Assembly (NCBI RefSeq): GCF_004801405.1 | Contig: NZ_SSOB01000003.1 | Span: forward strand, 62,001 to 126,000 | DNA length: 64,000 nucleotides | Direction of reading: 5' to 3' | DNA from: Cohnella fermenti | GTDB taxonomy: Bacteria > Bacillota > Bacilli > Paenibacillales > Paenibacillaceae | In this document: positions 41,252 to 50,295 of the stretch, one piece after another | Layout: each line of letters begins with the position of its first letter | Position numbering within the stretch: the first letter of the stretch is position 1 | The notes under the pieces: model-generated | Database searches by the model: none | The model's input: the letters and a program-made list of their open reading frames with translations, nothing else | What the model was told of the DNA's origin: nothing | Program-made: the position numbers and the translations under genes

Positions 41252-42427
41252 TTACACTGACGTGCCGGCGCTCTGCTTAAGCGCGGCCGCATGGAGATAC
41301 TGGCTGTAATAGAAGATCTGCTCGAGCGACTTCTTCCGAATATGGGGTTCGTCGAACTTCATCGGCTTCGAATTCGCCTCGAAGAACCACACCTGACCCG
41401 AGACGTCCACGCCGAGGTCCATGGACATCTCCCCCATCTTGTGCTTGGAGGAGCGCTCGATCTGCCGGGCCAGGGTGACGACGGTGTTCTTGACCTTGCT
41501 CAGCACCTTGCGCGCCTTGTCTTGCCCGAAGACGGAGATGAGCAGCTTCTCGGGCTCCTCGATGTAGCCGCCGCGGGGGACGTGGGTCGTGATGCTGGTG
41601 TCGCCGGCCACGCGCGCCCCGATTCCGGTCAGCTCCCACTGGCCGAATTCGTTCTTCTGGATCAGCGCCCTGAGGTCGAAGGGCCGTTCGTTCATGGAAG
41701 CGAGCGAGATGCCCTGCTGGGCGATATACGGTTCTCCGATCACGGACGACTGCTTCAGCACCCGATTCCACAGGCGGGCAAGCGTCGCGCAGCGGAACGT
41801 GCGGCTGCCCTTCTCCTCCTGAATCTGCAGCGTGTAGGGGAGGTTCTTCTCGGGCTGCACCCTGACCGACATGATGCCGACGCCGGCCTTGCCCCTTACC
41901 GGCTTCAAGTACAGATGGGAGTGGCGCCTCAGCAGGCTGCTCAGCACCGCTATCTCGGTCAGTCTTCTCGTCTCCGGGATGTAGGCCTTCGTCGTCTTGG
42001 CGTCGTTCAGCCATTGGAACAAGGACCACTTGTTGAAAAAACGACGGTTGAACAATTGGATGTTCGGATGCCGGGAGAGGGCCATGAGCTTCTTCCGCAC
42101 TCTCGGCAGCCTCTCGTCCTCCCTCAGCGGGATGCGATTGTAGACGACGTTCGGGCGCGGGAAGTAGGCTCTCGACCAGACGTCTTCGTTTATGTCGTAC
42201 GTGTACCCGAGCACCGTGGAGCGGCTGAGCTTCAGATGCTTGATCGTGACGACATACGTCATGAAGCCCAGCTTCTCTCCCGTAGCGAGAAGATCCGCGA
42301 AGTTCTGCCGATTGCCCCGGAACATCTGGGTATCGTCGTCGATCGTCAGGATGGCCAGAATCGGTTTGTCTCCGAAGCTGTAGTTGGAACGAACGACAAT
42401 CTCGGGGGAGGAGAGAATCGGATTCAT
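41252..42427 (-). CDS. YheC/YheD-family ATP-grasp protein (paralogue 4)
   Basis: This 391-residue protein has the core DKPILAILTIDDDTQMFRGN, an ATP-grasp domain with YLKPVRGKAGVGIMSVRVQP and YIAQQGISLASMNERPFDLR, and the end MSMDLGVDVSGQVWFFEANS. Its start overlaps the stop of paralogue 3 (ATGA), indicating translational coupling. It starts close to the core domain, without the extra N-terminal part of paralogues 1 and 3. Confidence 0.87.
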   Translation of the reverse strand: MNPILSSPEIVVRSNYSFGDKPILAILTIDDDTQMFRGNRQNFADLLATGEKLGFMTYVVTIKHLKLSRSTVLGYTYDINEDVWSRAYFPRPNVVYNRIPLREDERLPRVRKKLMALSRHPNIQLFNRRFFNKWSLFQWLNDAKTTKAYIPETRRLTEIAVLSSLLRRHSHLYLKPVRGKAGVGIMSVRVQPEKNLPYTLQIQEEKGSRTFRCATLARLWNRVLKQSSVIGEPYIAQQGISLASMNERPFDLRALIQKNEFGQWELTGIGARVAGDTSITTHVPRGGYIEEPEKLLISVFGQDKARKVLSKVKNTVVTLARQIERSSKHKMGEMSMDLGVDVSGQVWFFEANSKPMKFDEPHIRKKSLEQIFYYSQYLHAAALKQSAGTSV

Positions 42428-43803
42428 GACGACTCATCCTTCCTGCGGAATTTGCTGAGATACAGGCAATGATCGAGAATGTAGCCGAGCGAAGCCTTGC
42501 CTTGCTCCTTCAAGGCCGGATGCTTGAAGATCGAACGGCCGGGCTTCGCGTTCGCTTCGAACATCCAGACTTCGCCGTCCCGGTCGATGCCGATGTCAAG
42601 CCCGAGCTCGCCGAGCGTATGCGAATAGTTGCGTTCAATTGCCTCGGACAGGCGGATGGCGACGGTCTTGGCATTGCCGAGCACTTCCGACGCTTTCTCG
42701 CCGAAGGTGCGTCCGAGCGCCTGCTCCGGCGTCATGAGGGAGCCGCCGTTCTTGATGTGGGTCGTGACGCTGCCGCGTCCGGCCTTCTTGGCGCCGATCC
42801 CGGCGACGACCCATTCGTTGTTGCCGTCCTTGTGCATGTGGAAGCGGAAGTCGATCGGGCAGTTGTCGATCTCCATAAGGCGGATGCCCTGCTGCACGAC
42901 GTAGCCGGACAATCCGCTGCCGTGCCGCGCCCGCAGCATCCGCATCAGGCTGGCGAAGTTCGAGAACCGCAGCAGCACGTTCTGGCCGTTCCGGCGATAC
43001 CTGGCGAAGTAGCCTCTCCGCGGATGATACGTCAGGCGGTAGATCCCGTTCCCGAGGCTGCCTCCCGTCGGCTTGTAATACAGGAAGTGATGCTTCTCGA
43101 GCATCTCCCGTATCCGCTCCGCGTCCGGATTGTTGATCGACTCGGGCAGGTGCTGCAGCGCCTCGGGGTCCTTGTCGAGCAAGGAGTAGACGTCCGACTT
43201 GTTGAAGAAGCTCCAGTTGAAGAACGGGATTCGGCGTCTGACGAAGCGGTCCCGGAGCGTTGTGATCGTCGCTCCCGTCTCCGCCCTCCGGCTCGGGAGG
43301 CGGTTGTAGACGACGTCGGGAAGCGGAACGACCTTGCGAATCCAGCCCCCGCCGCCGTCGAGGAACCAGCCGTTGACCGTCTCCTGCTGCCAATCGATGT
43401 CTCTCGGCGTGAAGGCGAAGAAGTAGGCTTTCCTCTGTCCGAGCATAAGAAGTTGCTTCACGAACGAGGTTCTCATGCCGAACGGAGAGCCTGAGGAGCG
43501 CACGGCGCTGTCCGTCAGAATGCCGATGAGCGGGCCGAGCTGCACCTCCTCGCTGTTCGCGTTCGCGATATAGACGTTGCCGGACTTCGGCACGCGAACG
43601 GATCGGCGGAGACCGGCGGAGAGGAAGACGTGATTGCCTTTGCGTTTGATGGTCTTGACGGTGGCCGGCACGATATCCCGCCCGAGCTTGACGTTGATCG
43701 TTCTGCGCCCGCCAAGGTTGAGCAGCTTCGCAAGGGGGCTTGAGAACCATACGACTCGCTCCGCTTGCTGCGTGAAATGAACGTTACATTGGGTCAAACT
43801 CAT
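42424..43803 (-). CDS. YheC/YheD-family ATP-grasp protein (paralogue 3)
   Basis: ATG 43803 was chosen because GGGAGG lies 7 bases before it; the open frame extends further without a good start. The 459-residue product has an N-terminal small domain (LGGRRTINVKLGRDIVPATV, VYIANANSEEVQLGPLIGIL), the ATP-grasp domain (YYKPTGGSLGNGIYRLTYHP, YVVQQGIRLMEIDNCPIDFR) and the C-terminal LGLDIGIDRDGEVWMFEANA. It is the full YheC/YheD layout. It overlaps the gene before it by 20 bases. Confidence 0.87.
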   Translation of the reverse strand: MSLTQCNVHFTQQAERVVWFSSPLAKLLNLGGRRTINVKLGRDIVPATVKTIKRKGNHVFLSAGLRRSVRVPKSGNVYIANANSEEVQLGPLIGILTDSAVRSSGSPFGMRTSFVKQLLMLGQRKAYFFAFTPRDIDWQQETVNGWFLDGGGGWIRKVVPLPDVVYNRLPSRRAETGATITTLRDRFVRRRIPFFNWSFFNKSDVYSLLDKDPEALQHLPESINNPDAERIREMLEKHHFLYYKPTGGSLGNGIYRLTYHPRRGYFARYRRNGQNVLLRFSNFASLMRMLRARHGSGLSGYVVQQGIRLMEIDNCPIDFRFHMHKDGNNEWVVAGIGAKKAGRGSVTTHIKNGGSLMTPEQALGRTFGEKASEVLGNAKTVAIRLSEAIERNYSHTLGELGLDIGIDRDGEVWMFEANAKPGRSIFKHPALKEQGKASLGYILDHCLYLSKFRRKDESS

Positions 43804-44968
43804 GAAATACCCTCCCAGGTGGTCGTAGCAGGATATATCGGGCGTAAGCAAGCGGACGTTCGACGGCACTCGCGGCCGCGGATTCGCCTGCGCACGCCAT
43901 GGAGGCGCGCCCGGGTTTGGTGTTCGCTTCCAGAAACCACAGTCTTCCGGATCGGTCGATGCCGAAGTCGAGACCAAGCTCGCAGAAAATCCCGTAGGAG
44001 CCCTCGAGCCGACCGATGACGTCTCGAGCCGCACGGCGCATCTCTCCAAGCAGGCTTGCACTCTCCGAGTCGCCGAACAGATCGCGGAGATAATCCGATG
44101 CGTTAGCGGCTGTGCCTCCGCCGTGAAGGTTGGAGGTGACGCTTCCGAACCGGCCGATGCGGGCGGCGATGCCCGCTTCCGTCCAGCCTCCGTTGCCGTC
44201 CCTCTGCATCAGGACGCGCATGTCGAACGATTCGCCCGTCGGTCCCCGAAGATCCAGGTACGGCTGCATAATATACGGCCTGCCTCCGATTGCCCGGTCG
44301 ATGCGCCCAAGCGCTTCCCCCGCCGGAAGCTTCTCGATCCGGAAGGGAACGTTCGCCCCGTTGCGTCCCCGGACGCGCAGCCGCTCCGGATCGTCCGGGT
44401 GACGGGACACCGCGATGACCCGCCGCCCCTTCGATCCGTTGGAGGGCTTGAGGAACGCGGCCCCGTTATGCCGGGACAGCCAGTCGGCGAGCGAATCCGG
44501 CCCTTCGTATTCGGCGGTCGGCGGCAGCAGCGAGGCCGTCCGGGCGTCCGCCTTCAGAACGCGGAAGACGCCGAGCTTGCCGGGAAGGCGGCCGTTGAGC
44601 AGCGCCGCCCGGGCGCGTCCGCTGCCTTGAAGGCGCCGCAGGCCGGAGCGGAAGCGCCGCCGCTGCAGCGGGTCGCCGGGCCATGCCCGGTCGTAGACGA
44701 GGCTCGGTGCCGGAACCGTCTCGCGGCTCCAGCTTGAACCCGCAGGCAGCCAAGCCGTCACGGTGCCGCTCTCTTCGTCGAGAGTCCACGGGGAGAAGGC
44801 GAACACGCGGAGCCCATGCCTCGGGCCGGCGGCCGCCAGCCGCCGGATGAAGGACGCTTCGGCGAACGGGGGACTCCCCTCACGCTCGCAGACGGCAACC
44901 CCAAGAGAGAGAGAGGGCGGCGGGGAAGGCGAGAACGGCTCCCTAGAAACCGGACAGATAACGGGCAT
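43784..44968 (-). CDS. YheC/YheD-family ATP-grasp protein (paralogue 2)
   Basis: This 394-residue protein has the family core (FLKPSNGSKGRRVIAVSRHP, YIMQPYLDLRGPTGESFDMR, GSVTSNLHGGG, LGLDFGIDRSGRLWFLEANT). It is the most GC-rich and most diverged of the five: the usual Q-Q-G is Q-P-Y and the lysine loop is NGSKGRR. ATG 44968 overlaps the end of paralogue 1 by 26 bases. It has no extra N-terminal domain. Confidence 0.85.
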   Translation of the reverse strand: MPVICPVSREPFSPSPPPSLSLGVAVCEREGSPPFAEASFIRRLAAAGPRHGLRVFAFSPWTLDEESGTVTAWLPAGSSWSRETVPAPSLVYDRAWPGDPLQRRRFRSGLRRLQGSGRARAALLNGRLPGKLGVFRVLKADARTASLLPPTAEYEGPDSLADWLSRHNGAAFLKPSNGSKGRRVIAVSRHPDDPERLRVRGRNGANVPFRIEKLPAGEALGRIDRAIGGRPYIMQPYLDLRGPTGESFDMRVLMQRDGNGGWTEAGIAARIGRFGSVTSNLHGGGTAANASDYLRDLFGDSESASLLGEMRRAARDVIGRLEGSYGIFCELGLDFGIDRSGRLWFLEANTKPGRASMACAGESAAASAVERPLAYARYILLRPPGRVFHEFDPM

Positions 44969-46313
44969 ATTGAATCATCGTCCGCACCGACGGGCGGATT
45001 TTCCCTTCGTTTAATGGGGTGTTGTCGTTCTTCGACGGCTTGGAATTCACTTCGAGCAGCCAGACGCGGCCGGACGTGTCGATGGCCAGGTCGATGCCGA
45101 GCTCTCCGAAGTGCGCTTGAATATGCGTGTCGATCCCCCGCGAGATATCGAGCGCCGCGCGGGTAAGCCTGCTGGTCGCCTCCCCCCGATAGGTCGAGGG
45201 AAGGTTGGAGCGCGCGACTGCCTCCCGGACGGTGGCGAGAGTGCCACCGCGTGCGAGGTTCGACACGTAATGCTGGTTGCCTGCGATCCGGCCGACGATG
45301 GAGGTGACGACCCACTTGCCGGAAGCATTCTTCTGGGTGAGCGCCCGGAAGTCGATCGGCCGGCCTCCCGAATCGATCAGGGCAAGGCCTTGCTGAATCA
45401 GATAACGAACCGTCTTCATCTTGCCGGAGATGACCGAGAAGAACTTGAGCAGGTTCGGATACGTCGCCTTGCGGGTTCCGTTCACCGTTGTGAACGACGC
45501 CTGCCAGCCTTCCGATCCGAAGCGGTTAAGACGGATGATTCCCTTGCCCAGACTCCCCCTGACCGGCTTCAGGAAGACGACCGAATACCGCGAGCACATG
45601 CTCTTGAGCGTCGTGAAGTTGCGCAGAGAGTGCGACTCGGGCAAGTAACGGAGCACGGACGAGTCGTTCTTGAGAGCCTCGAATACTTCCGACTTGTCGA
45701 GGAACTTCTCGTTGAAGACGATAGCTCCATACCGGTACTTGATCTCGGACACGAACTGCTGAACGATGGGCCGATTCTCGAGCTTGCGGCTCGTGAGCCG
45801 GTTGTTGACGACATCCGGCGCGGGGAAGTCGGATTGGCGCCAGCCGCCGGAGCCGAGCACCCAGCCGCGTACGCTTCGCAGGCTCTCCTGGATGCCGGAG
45901 GGCGTGAAGAAGTACACGAAGGCGCCTTGGGCGCGGCAGGTGTCGACGAGCTCATGGCAGAACATCGTGATCGCCCCGAACGGCTTATCGGGCTGGTCCG
46001 GATAATCGCGGCTGACGAGTACGCCGATGAGCGGCCCCAAGGCGAGCGAGCGTGATGCCGACCGGTACTGCAGGCGCAGCGGAGTGCCGGAGCTGACCCC
46101 CATCCTTCTGGCGAGCGAGTGACCGATGCGCAAGCCGTCGTAACGGGGAACCGAGACGACCGTGACCGATTGCCGCAAGGAGCCGAATTGAAGCTGAAGC
46201 TGCTGCTGAACCGGGATCTTCGCTTGCTTGATCACAGACTCCCCGAGCATGAGGACGTCCTCGGACAGTATTCCGGAGCTGATGACCTGGACGTCGATTT
46301 TCGGGGTGGACAT
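44943..46313 (-). CDS. YheC/YheD-family ATP-grasp protein (paralogue 1)
   Basis: This 456-residue protein is the first gene of the five-gene operon, with GGAGAT before ATG 46313. It has the N-terminal small domain (LQLQFGSLRQSVTVVSVPRY, LGPLIGVLVSRDYPDQPDKP), the ATP-grasp domain (FLKPVRGSLGKGIIRLNRFG, YLIQQGLALIDSGGRPIDFR) and LGIDLAIDTSGRVWLLEVNS. In Bacillus subtilis, YheC and YheD are made in the mother cell and localise around the forespore. The ATP-grasp fold suggests ligase activity, but the reaction is unknown. Confidence 0.87.
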   Translation of the reverse strand: MSTPKIDVQVISSGILSEDVLMLGESVIKQAKIPVQQQLQLQFGSLRQSVTVVSVPRYDGLRIGHSLARRMGVSSGTPLRLQYRSASRSLALGPLIGVLVSRDYPDQPDKPFGAITMFCHELVDTCRAQGAFVYFFTPSGIQESLRSVRGWVLGSGGWRQSDFPAPDVVNNRLTSRKLENRPIVQQFVSEIKYRYGAIVFNEKFLDKSEVFEALKNDSSVLRYLPESHSLRNFTTLKSMCSRYSVVFLKPVRGSLGKGIIRLNRFGSEGWQASFTTVNGTRKATYPNLLKFFSVISGKMKTVRYLIQQGLALIDSGGRPIDFRALTQKNASGKWVVTSIVGRIAGNQHYVSNLARGGTLATVREAVARSNLPSTYRGEATSRLTRAALDISRGIDTHIQAHFGELGIDLAIDTSGRVWLLEVNSKPSKNDNTPLNEGKIRPSVRTMIQYARYLSGF

Positions 46314-46423
46314 ATTCGATCTCCTTCCACCTTGTCGAATTCTGTGGCGTAGGCACTCGTAGGCTTCCTTCCCGGGTGCATGCGAGAATACTCCATTGTA
46401 TGAGGACGAATATCTATCGGTGA

Positions 46424-46453
46424 TTGGCCACTCTTGTCGAAAACCGCTATACT
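46424..46453 (+). promoter_or_regulatory. Sigma-A promoter of the MBL hydrolase gene
   Basis: TTGGCC (46,424-46,429), an 18-base spacer and TATACT (46,448-46,453) precede the ATG at 46,506 by about 50 bases. Confidence 0.65.
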
Positions 46454-46505
46454 GTTAACGGATATAGAGAATCGGAACGAATGGACAGGATGGAGGAAGG
46501 CCGCG

Positions 46506-47498
46506 ATGTTGACAACGAGGCTTGCGAACGGATGGGTGCAGGCGAAGGTGCCGCTTCCGTTCTCTTTGCGTTGGGTGAACGCCTATTTAGCAGGCAACGG
46601 TGGAAAATGGGCGGTGATCGACCCCGGGCTGAGGACGGAGGAGACGGAAGCGTTCTGGGAGAGGACTCTTCGGGAGCTTGGCATCGCGTGGAAGGACATC
46701 GACTCGATTGTCCTCACGCATCACCATCCGGACCACTACGGCCTCGCCGGCTTGTTCCAGGAACGGACGGGCGCCCCGGTGTGGATCTCGGAGACGTCCG
46801 CTGCCTGGGCGGAGAGAATGTGGGGAGAAGTCGAGACCTTCTCCGGCGAGCTGTTGGCCGCGCTGGCGCGGCACGGCTTCCCGGACGAGTTGGCCGAAGG
46901 AATGCGGGCGCATCTGGCCGGCGTGAAGCGTCAGGTCGCGCCGCGCCCGCGCGAGCTTGCGCTGCTGCCCGAGCCGGGCGAGCGCTTCCGGCTGGCCGGC
47001 CTGTCGTGGGAGCCGATCGCCGGCGAGGGACATGCCCCCGGCCATCGCGCGCTGTACGAGCCGGAATCGGGAGTTATGGTGTGCGGAGATCAAGTGCTCC
47101 CGCGCATCACGCCGAACATCGCCTGGCTGCCGGGAGGCGATCCCGATCCCCTGGGCTCATATATTCGCAGCCTGGAAGGGATGCTGGGGCTGCGCGTCAG
47201 CCTTGCGCTTCCCGGCCATATGGACCCGTTCGCGGACTTCGACGGCCGCCTCCGCGAGCTGATCGCCCATCACGAGCGGCGGCTGGCGCAGATCGCGGAC
47301 CTTCTCGACGAAGCGGGCCCGCTCACCGGCTTCGAGCTGTGCGACAGGCTCTTCAGCGAGCGCATCCGCGGCAATTCGCACAACCATCGGTTCGCGATGT
47401 CGGAGACGATCGCCCACGCCGAGCGCCTCGTCTTCGCCGGAACGGCCGCCGTTGCTGACGCCGCGGGCCATTCGCCCGTGCGCTACCGCAAGGCGTGA
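46506..47498 (+). CDS. Metallo-beta-lactamase-fold hydrolase
   Basis: This 330-residue protein has the MBL metal motif LTHHHPDHYGLAG, further ligand His residues in EGHAPGHRALYEPES and Asp in VMVCGDQVLPRITPNIAWLP, and His in LALPGHMDPFADF. The C-terminal 90 residues form a helical tail as in the glyoxalase II/LACTB2-like hydrolases. GGAGGAAGG precedes ATG 46506. Its substrate is not evident; thioester or lactone hydrolysis would fit the family. It is followed at 13 bases by a transporter gene. Confidence 0.88.
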   Translation: MLTTRLANGWVQAKVPLPFSLRWVNAYLAGNGGKWAVIDPGLRTEETEAFWERTLRELGIAWKDIDSIVLTHHHPDHYGLAGLFQERTGAPVWISETSAAWAERMWGEVETFSGELLAALARHGFPDELAEGMRAHLAGVKRQVAPRPRELALLPEPGERFRLAGLSWEPIAGEGHAPGHRALYEPESGVMVCGDQVLPRITPNIAWLPGGDPDPLGSYIRSLEGMLGLRVSLALPGHMDPFADFDGRLRELIAHHERRLAQIADLLDEAGPLTGFELCDRLFSERIRGNSHNHRFAMSETIAHAERLVFAGTAAVADAAGHSPVRYRKA

Positions 47499-47511
47499 GG
47501 GGGAGCGCTCG

Positions 47512-48492
47512 ATGAACGGAATTTTGTCCGGCTTGTCCCGAATCAACCGAACGCTGGAGCGGATCATGCCGCTTATTACGCCCGCCGCCATCGCCGTCGG
47601 CGTGCTGCTCGATTGGCGCCTGCGCTCGTTCGAGCATTGGGTGCCCTGGATATTCGCCTTCATGACGCTCGTCGGCAGCCTCAAAATCGGCTTCGCAGAC
47701 ATGCTGCGCGTACTCACTCGACCAACCAAACTGATCGCTCTCATGCTGATTCTGCATATCATCATGCCGCTGATCGGATGGGGGGCGGGACGGCTTTTTT
47801 TCCCGGATGATCCTTATCTCGTCACGGGTTACGTCCTTCTGTTTGCGATCCCCACCGGCGTCGTCAGCGTCGTCTGGGTGACGATCTACAGCGGCAATCT
47901 GGCGCTTACGTTGGCCCTCATTCTGATCGATACGCTGCTCTCGCCGCTCCTCGTTCCCGCGACCCTTCACGTCCTGATGGGCACGGCGGTTCCGATCGAG
48001 ACGTGGAGCATGATGAAGGGACTGCTCTGGATGGTTGTTCTGCCGTCGCTGGCGGGGATGCTGCTCAATGAGTGGACGCGCGGGAACGTCAACCGCACGT
48101 GGGGTCCGCCGCTGGCTCCCTTCGTTAAGGTCGGCCTGTTCTCCGTCGTCGCCATCAACGGCTCGACGATCGCTTCCGACCTGAAGCACGCCGATGCGAG
48201 GCTGCTGGAGATCGTGCTCGTGACGCTCGCAACCGTCGTGCTTGGCTATCTGATCGGCTGGGGCGTGTCCGCCTGGAGACGCTGGAGCCTCGAGGACTCG
48301 ATAGCCGTGCAATTCAACTCCGGCATGCGCAACCTGAGCGCCGGCGCGGTGCTCGCCATCCAGTACTTCCCGGCCTCCGTCTCGCTCCCGGTCATCTCCG
48401 GCATGCTGTTCCAGCAGCTTCTCGCGGCGACCTTCGGCTACCGCATCAGCCGGAGCAGGCGGAAGTCGGAGCCGGATTCGGGGCGGATCTAA
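47512..48492 (+). CDS. Bile acid:sodium symporter-family transporter
   Basis: This 326-residue membrane protein has about nine to ten hydrophobic segments. Its features fit the BASS family: ITPAAIAVGVLLDW, FMTLVGSLKIGFADM, IIMPLIGWGAG, AIPTGVVSVVWVTIYSGNLA, and IAVQFNSGMRNLSAGAVLAI, the conserved cross-over region. Bacterial members move organic anions with sodium; the substrate here is unknown. GAGGGGGAGC precedes ATG 47512. Confidence 0.85.
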   Translation: MNGILSGLSRINRTLERIMPLITPAAIAVGVLLDWRLRSFEHWVPWIFAFMTLVGSLKIGFADMLRVLTRPTKLIALMLILHIIMPLIGWGAGRLFFPDDPYLVTGYVLLFAIPTGVVSVVWVTIYSGNLALTLALILIDTLLSPLLVPATLHVLMGTAVPIETWSMMKGLLWMVVLPSLAGMLLNEWTRGNVNRTWGPPLAPFVKVGLFSVVAINGSTIASDLKHADARLLEIVLVTLATVVLGYLIGWGVSAWRRWSLEDSIAVQFNSGMRNLSAGAVLAIQYFPASVSLPVISGMLFQQLLAATFGYRISRSRRKSEPDSGRI

Positions 48493-48499
48493 GCGCCCC

Positions 48500-48656
48500 G
48501 TTCGCGAGCTCAATTCGAGCGCCGATGTACGTCAAATCCGCCTAACGCCTCGTTTCCGGGCCCAATTCGAGCGCCGATGTACGTCAAATCGGCCTAACGC
48601 CTCGGGTGCTGGCTCGATTCGTGCGTCGATGAGCGGGAAACCCGCACATCCAGTTG
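48500..48656. repeat. Three copies of a 52-bp tandem repeat
   Basis: AATTCGAGCGCCGATGTACG at 48,512 and 48,564 begins two nearly identical 52-bp units; the diverged third is aligned at 48,616 (GATTCGTGCGTCGATG). The array fills the gap between the transporter and the convergent gene at 48,658. No gene is supported inside. Confidence 0.8.
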
Positions 48657-48657
48657 C

Positions 48658-49335
48658 TCAATTCATGCCGCTTCTAAACAACTCGCGCCCTTCATGCGTA
48701 ATCTCGAATCCGTAGCTTCGTGATTCGCTTCCGCCGACACGCCGAATGTACCCTTTCGCGATCAAGCTTCGCAGGACGGCTCTGCACGCATCGTCGCCGA
48801 GGTGCAAACAGCGGCGCGTATCGCCCATCGTGAACGGCAAGAACCGGATTATTGCGAAACGCAGAACTTCGCGCTCGTATACCGGAAGCTTGACCAGCTT
48901 CGAATCGGCTATCAACCTTCTGCTGCCGATCAGCTCGTAGAGGTCGCGGCGGCAAGCGTCCGGCGTCTTGTCCATCTCGTCCCAACTGAACGGGTAAAAG
49001 GTAAACTGGCGATTGCCCAGCGTTCGGATTCGCATTCTCTCGAAGCTGAATCGTTCCCTCGTTAACTTTTCTTCGTGGGCGACGAATCCTTCGGCCTCGA
49101 ACCCGATGACAAGCGGATCGTGGAAAATATCGATGTAGATTCGGACGCCTGTATTGCTGACCATCTCGTATTCCAGAATCAGTCCATCGAACGATTTGAG
49201 CACCGTCCACAGCAATGCGAGCAGTTTTCTTGTTCCGTTCAGATTCTGATTCCGATTCAGCATCTCCAGCCTCTGCCCGGTTGCGTGCTTCTTCTGCTCC
49301 TCGATAAAAGCTTCGATTCTTCTCTCCAACGTCAT
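48658..49335 (-). CDS. Possible VSR/DUF559-like endonuclease with C-terminal winged helix
   Basis: This 225-residue protein has a central stretch that resembles PD-(D/E)XK small endonucleases of the VSR/DUF559 type: VRIYIDIFHDPLVIGFEAEG, FVAHEEKLTRERF, RQFTFYPFSWDEM, CRRDLYELI. The order (D, E-x-E-G, H, arginine-rich helix, W/F strand) fits but catalytic residues were not confirmed. The C-terminus is a winged helix (DACRAVLRSLIAKGYIRRVG). The N-terminus is coiled-coil (IEAFIEEQKKHATGQRLEML). Confidence 0.5.
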   Translation of the reverse strand: MTLERRIEAFIEEQKKHATGQRLEMLNRNQNLNGTRKLLALLWTVLKSFDGLILEYEMVSNTGVRIYIDIFHDPLVIGFEAEGFVAHEEKLTRERFSFERMRIRTLGNRQFTFYPFSWDEMDKTPDACRRDLYELIGSRRLIADSKLVKLPVYEREVLRFAIIRFLPFTMGDTRRCLHLGDDACRAVLRSLIAKGYIRRVGGSESRSYGFEITHEGRELFRSGMN

Positions 49336-49372
49336 ATCCCTGCCCCCACCCTCTCAAATTAAGCACAGCAAT

Positions 49373-49409
49373 AAAAAAAGCCGCCAGCCTCCTGAGGGAG
49401 GCCAACGGC
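49373..49409 (-). terminator. Minus-strand terminator after pgpA
   Basis: On the minus strand GCCGTTGGCCTCC, a four-base loop and GGAGGCTGGCGGC are followed by seven T. It should end transcripts from the PgpA gene and shield the gene at 48,658. Short GTGACTGTCG repeats lie between it and the PgpA stop. Confidence 0.8.
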
Positions 49410-49567
49410 ATGTGCTTCATGCGCAATACTGCTTATCGAATAACGAACTTGTGCGACGAGACGCGTTTACTAGAATTTGCCACAGAGCGGACCCGGTGTC
49501 CAGTCTTCCGGCTCGGACTGTCGCCCGTGACTGTCGACCGTGACTGTCGACTGTGGTCGTCGCCCGC

Positions 49568-50122
49568 TCACTCCTCCGCTTGAATCGCCTCCAGGGCGGC
49601 TTCCCGTTCGGCCTGCTTGCGGTGCGCGATGCGGCTGGAGGCTGCGGCGGCGATGGCGCCGACGATGTCGTCGAGGAAGGTGTGGCAGTCCTTGCCGTTC
49701 TTATCGTTGAGCTTCTTCAGAATCCCCGGCTTGAACTTGTCGACGTAGCCGAAGTTGGTGAAGCCGATGCTGCCGTATACGTTGACGATGCTGAGCGCGA
49801 GCACTTCGTCGCACCCGTACAGCCCTTCGTCGTTCTGAATCATCGCTTGCAGCGGGGGCAGCAGCTTGCCTTCCTCAGCCAGCATATCGAGCTGGATGCC
49901 GGTCAGAATTGCGTTCTGAACCTCCCGCTTGGAGATCACGCGCTCTACGTTCGCGATGCATTCGTCGAGCGTCAACTCCGGAAAATAATCCTTCTGCAGC
50001 AGCATAACCAATTGCCCGATCTGGCCTTTGGTAACTCCGCGCTTGGCGAGCCACTGGTCTGTCGCCTCGGCGACTTCCTTGCTGTTCAGTCGATAACCGT
50101 TCGCTTCCGACATGAACGACAC
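49568..50122 (-). CDS. Phosphatidylglycerophosphatase A family protein
   Basis: This 184-residue protein matches the soluble PgpA/YutG family: VTKGQIGQLVMLLQKDYFPE, LTLDECIANVERVISKREVQ, NDEGLYGCDEVLALSIVNVY, GSIGFTNFGYVDKFKPGILK, HTFLDDIVGAIAAAASSR. Members remove phosphate from phosphatidylglycerophosphate in membrane lipid synthesis. Unlike the Escherichia coli enzyme it has no clear transmembrane part, as in YutG. AGAGGTGTCGTTC precedes the start. Confidence 0.88.
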   Translation of the reverse strand: MSFMSEANGYRLNSKEVAEATDQWLAKRGVTKGQIGQLVMLLQKDYFPELTLDECIANVERVISKREVQNAILTGIQLDMLAEEGKLLPPLQAMIQNDEGLYGCDEVLALSIVNVYGSIGFTNFGYVDKFKPGILKKLNDKNGKDCHTFLDDIVGAIAAAASSRIAHRKQAEREAALEAIQAEE

Positions 50123-50295
50123 CTCTTTTCCGACCCCCGTCTTGATCGTTCCGCCTCCGAGCGGCTAAGCTCTGCGGCTAAACTTGGCCGATTCGAAGGA
50201 CAAACCGTTCATACATTAGGTTGGGGTCTCGTATATATAGTACTACATTCGGGGAGGTCGGTGATACCGGTCTAACCCTGCTGGGGGGAATTGGA

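Noticed and set aside
42469-43494. Long plus-strand open frames opposite the YheC/YheD operon (also at 40.3, 41.3, 45.1 kb)
   Set aside because: They are antisense shadows in GC-rich DNA; the minus-strand frames carry family motifs and proper starts.
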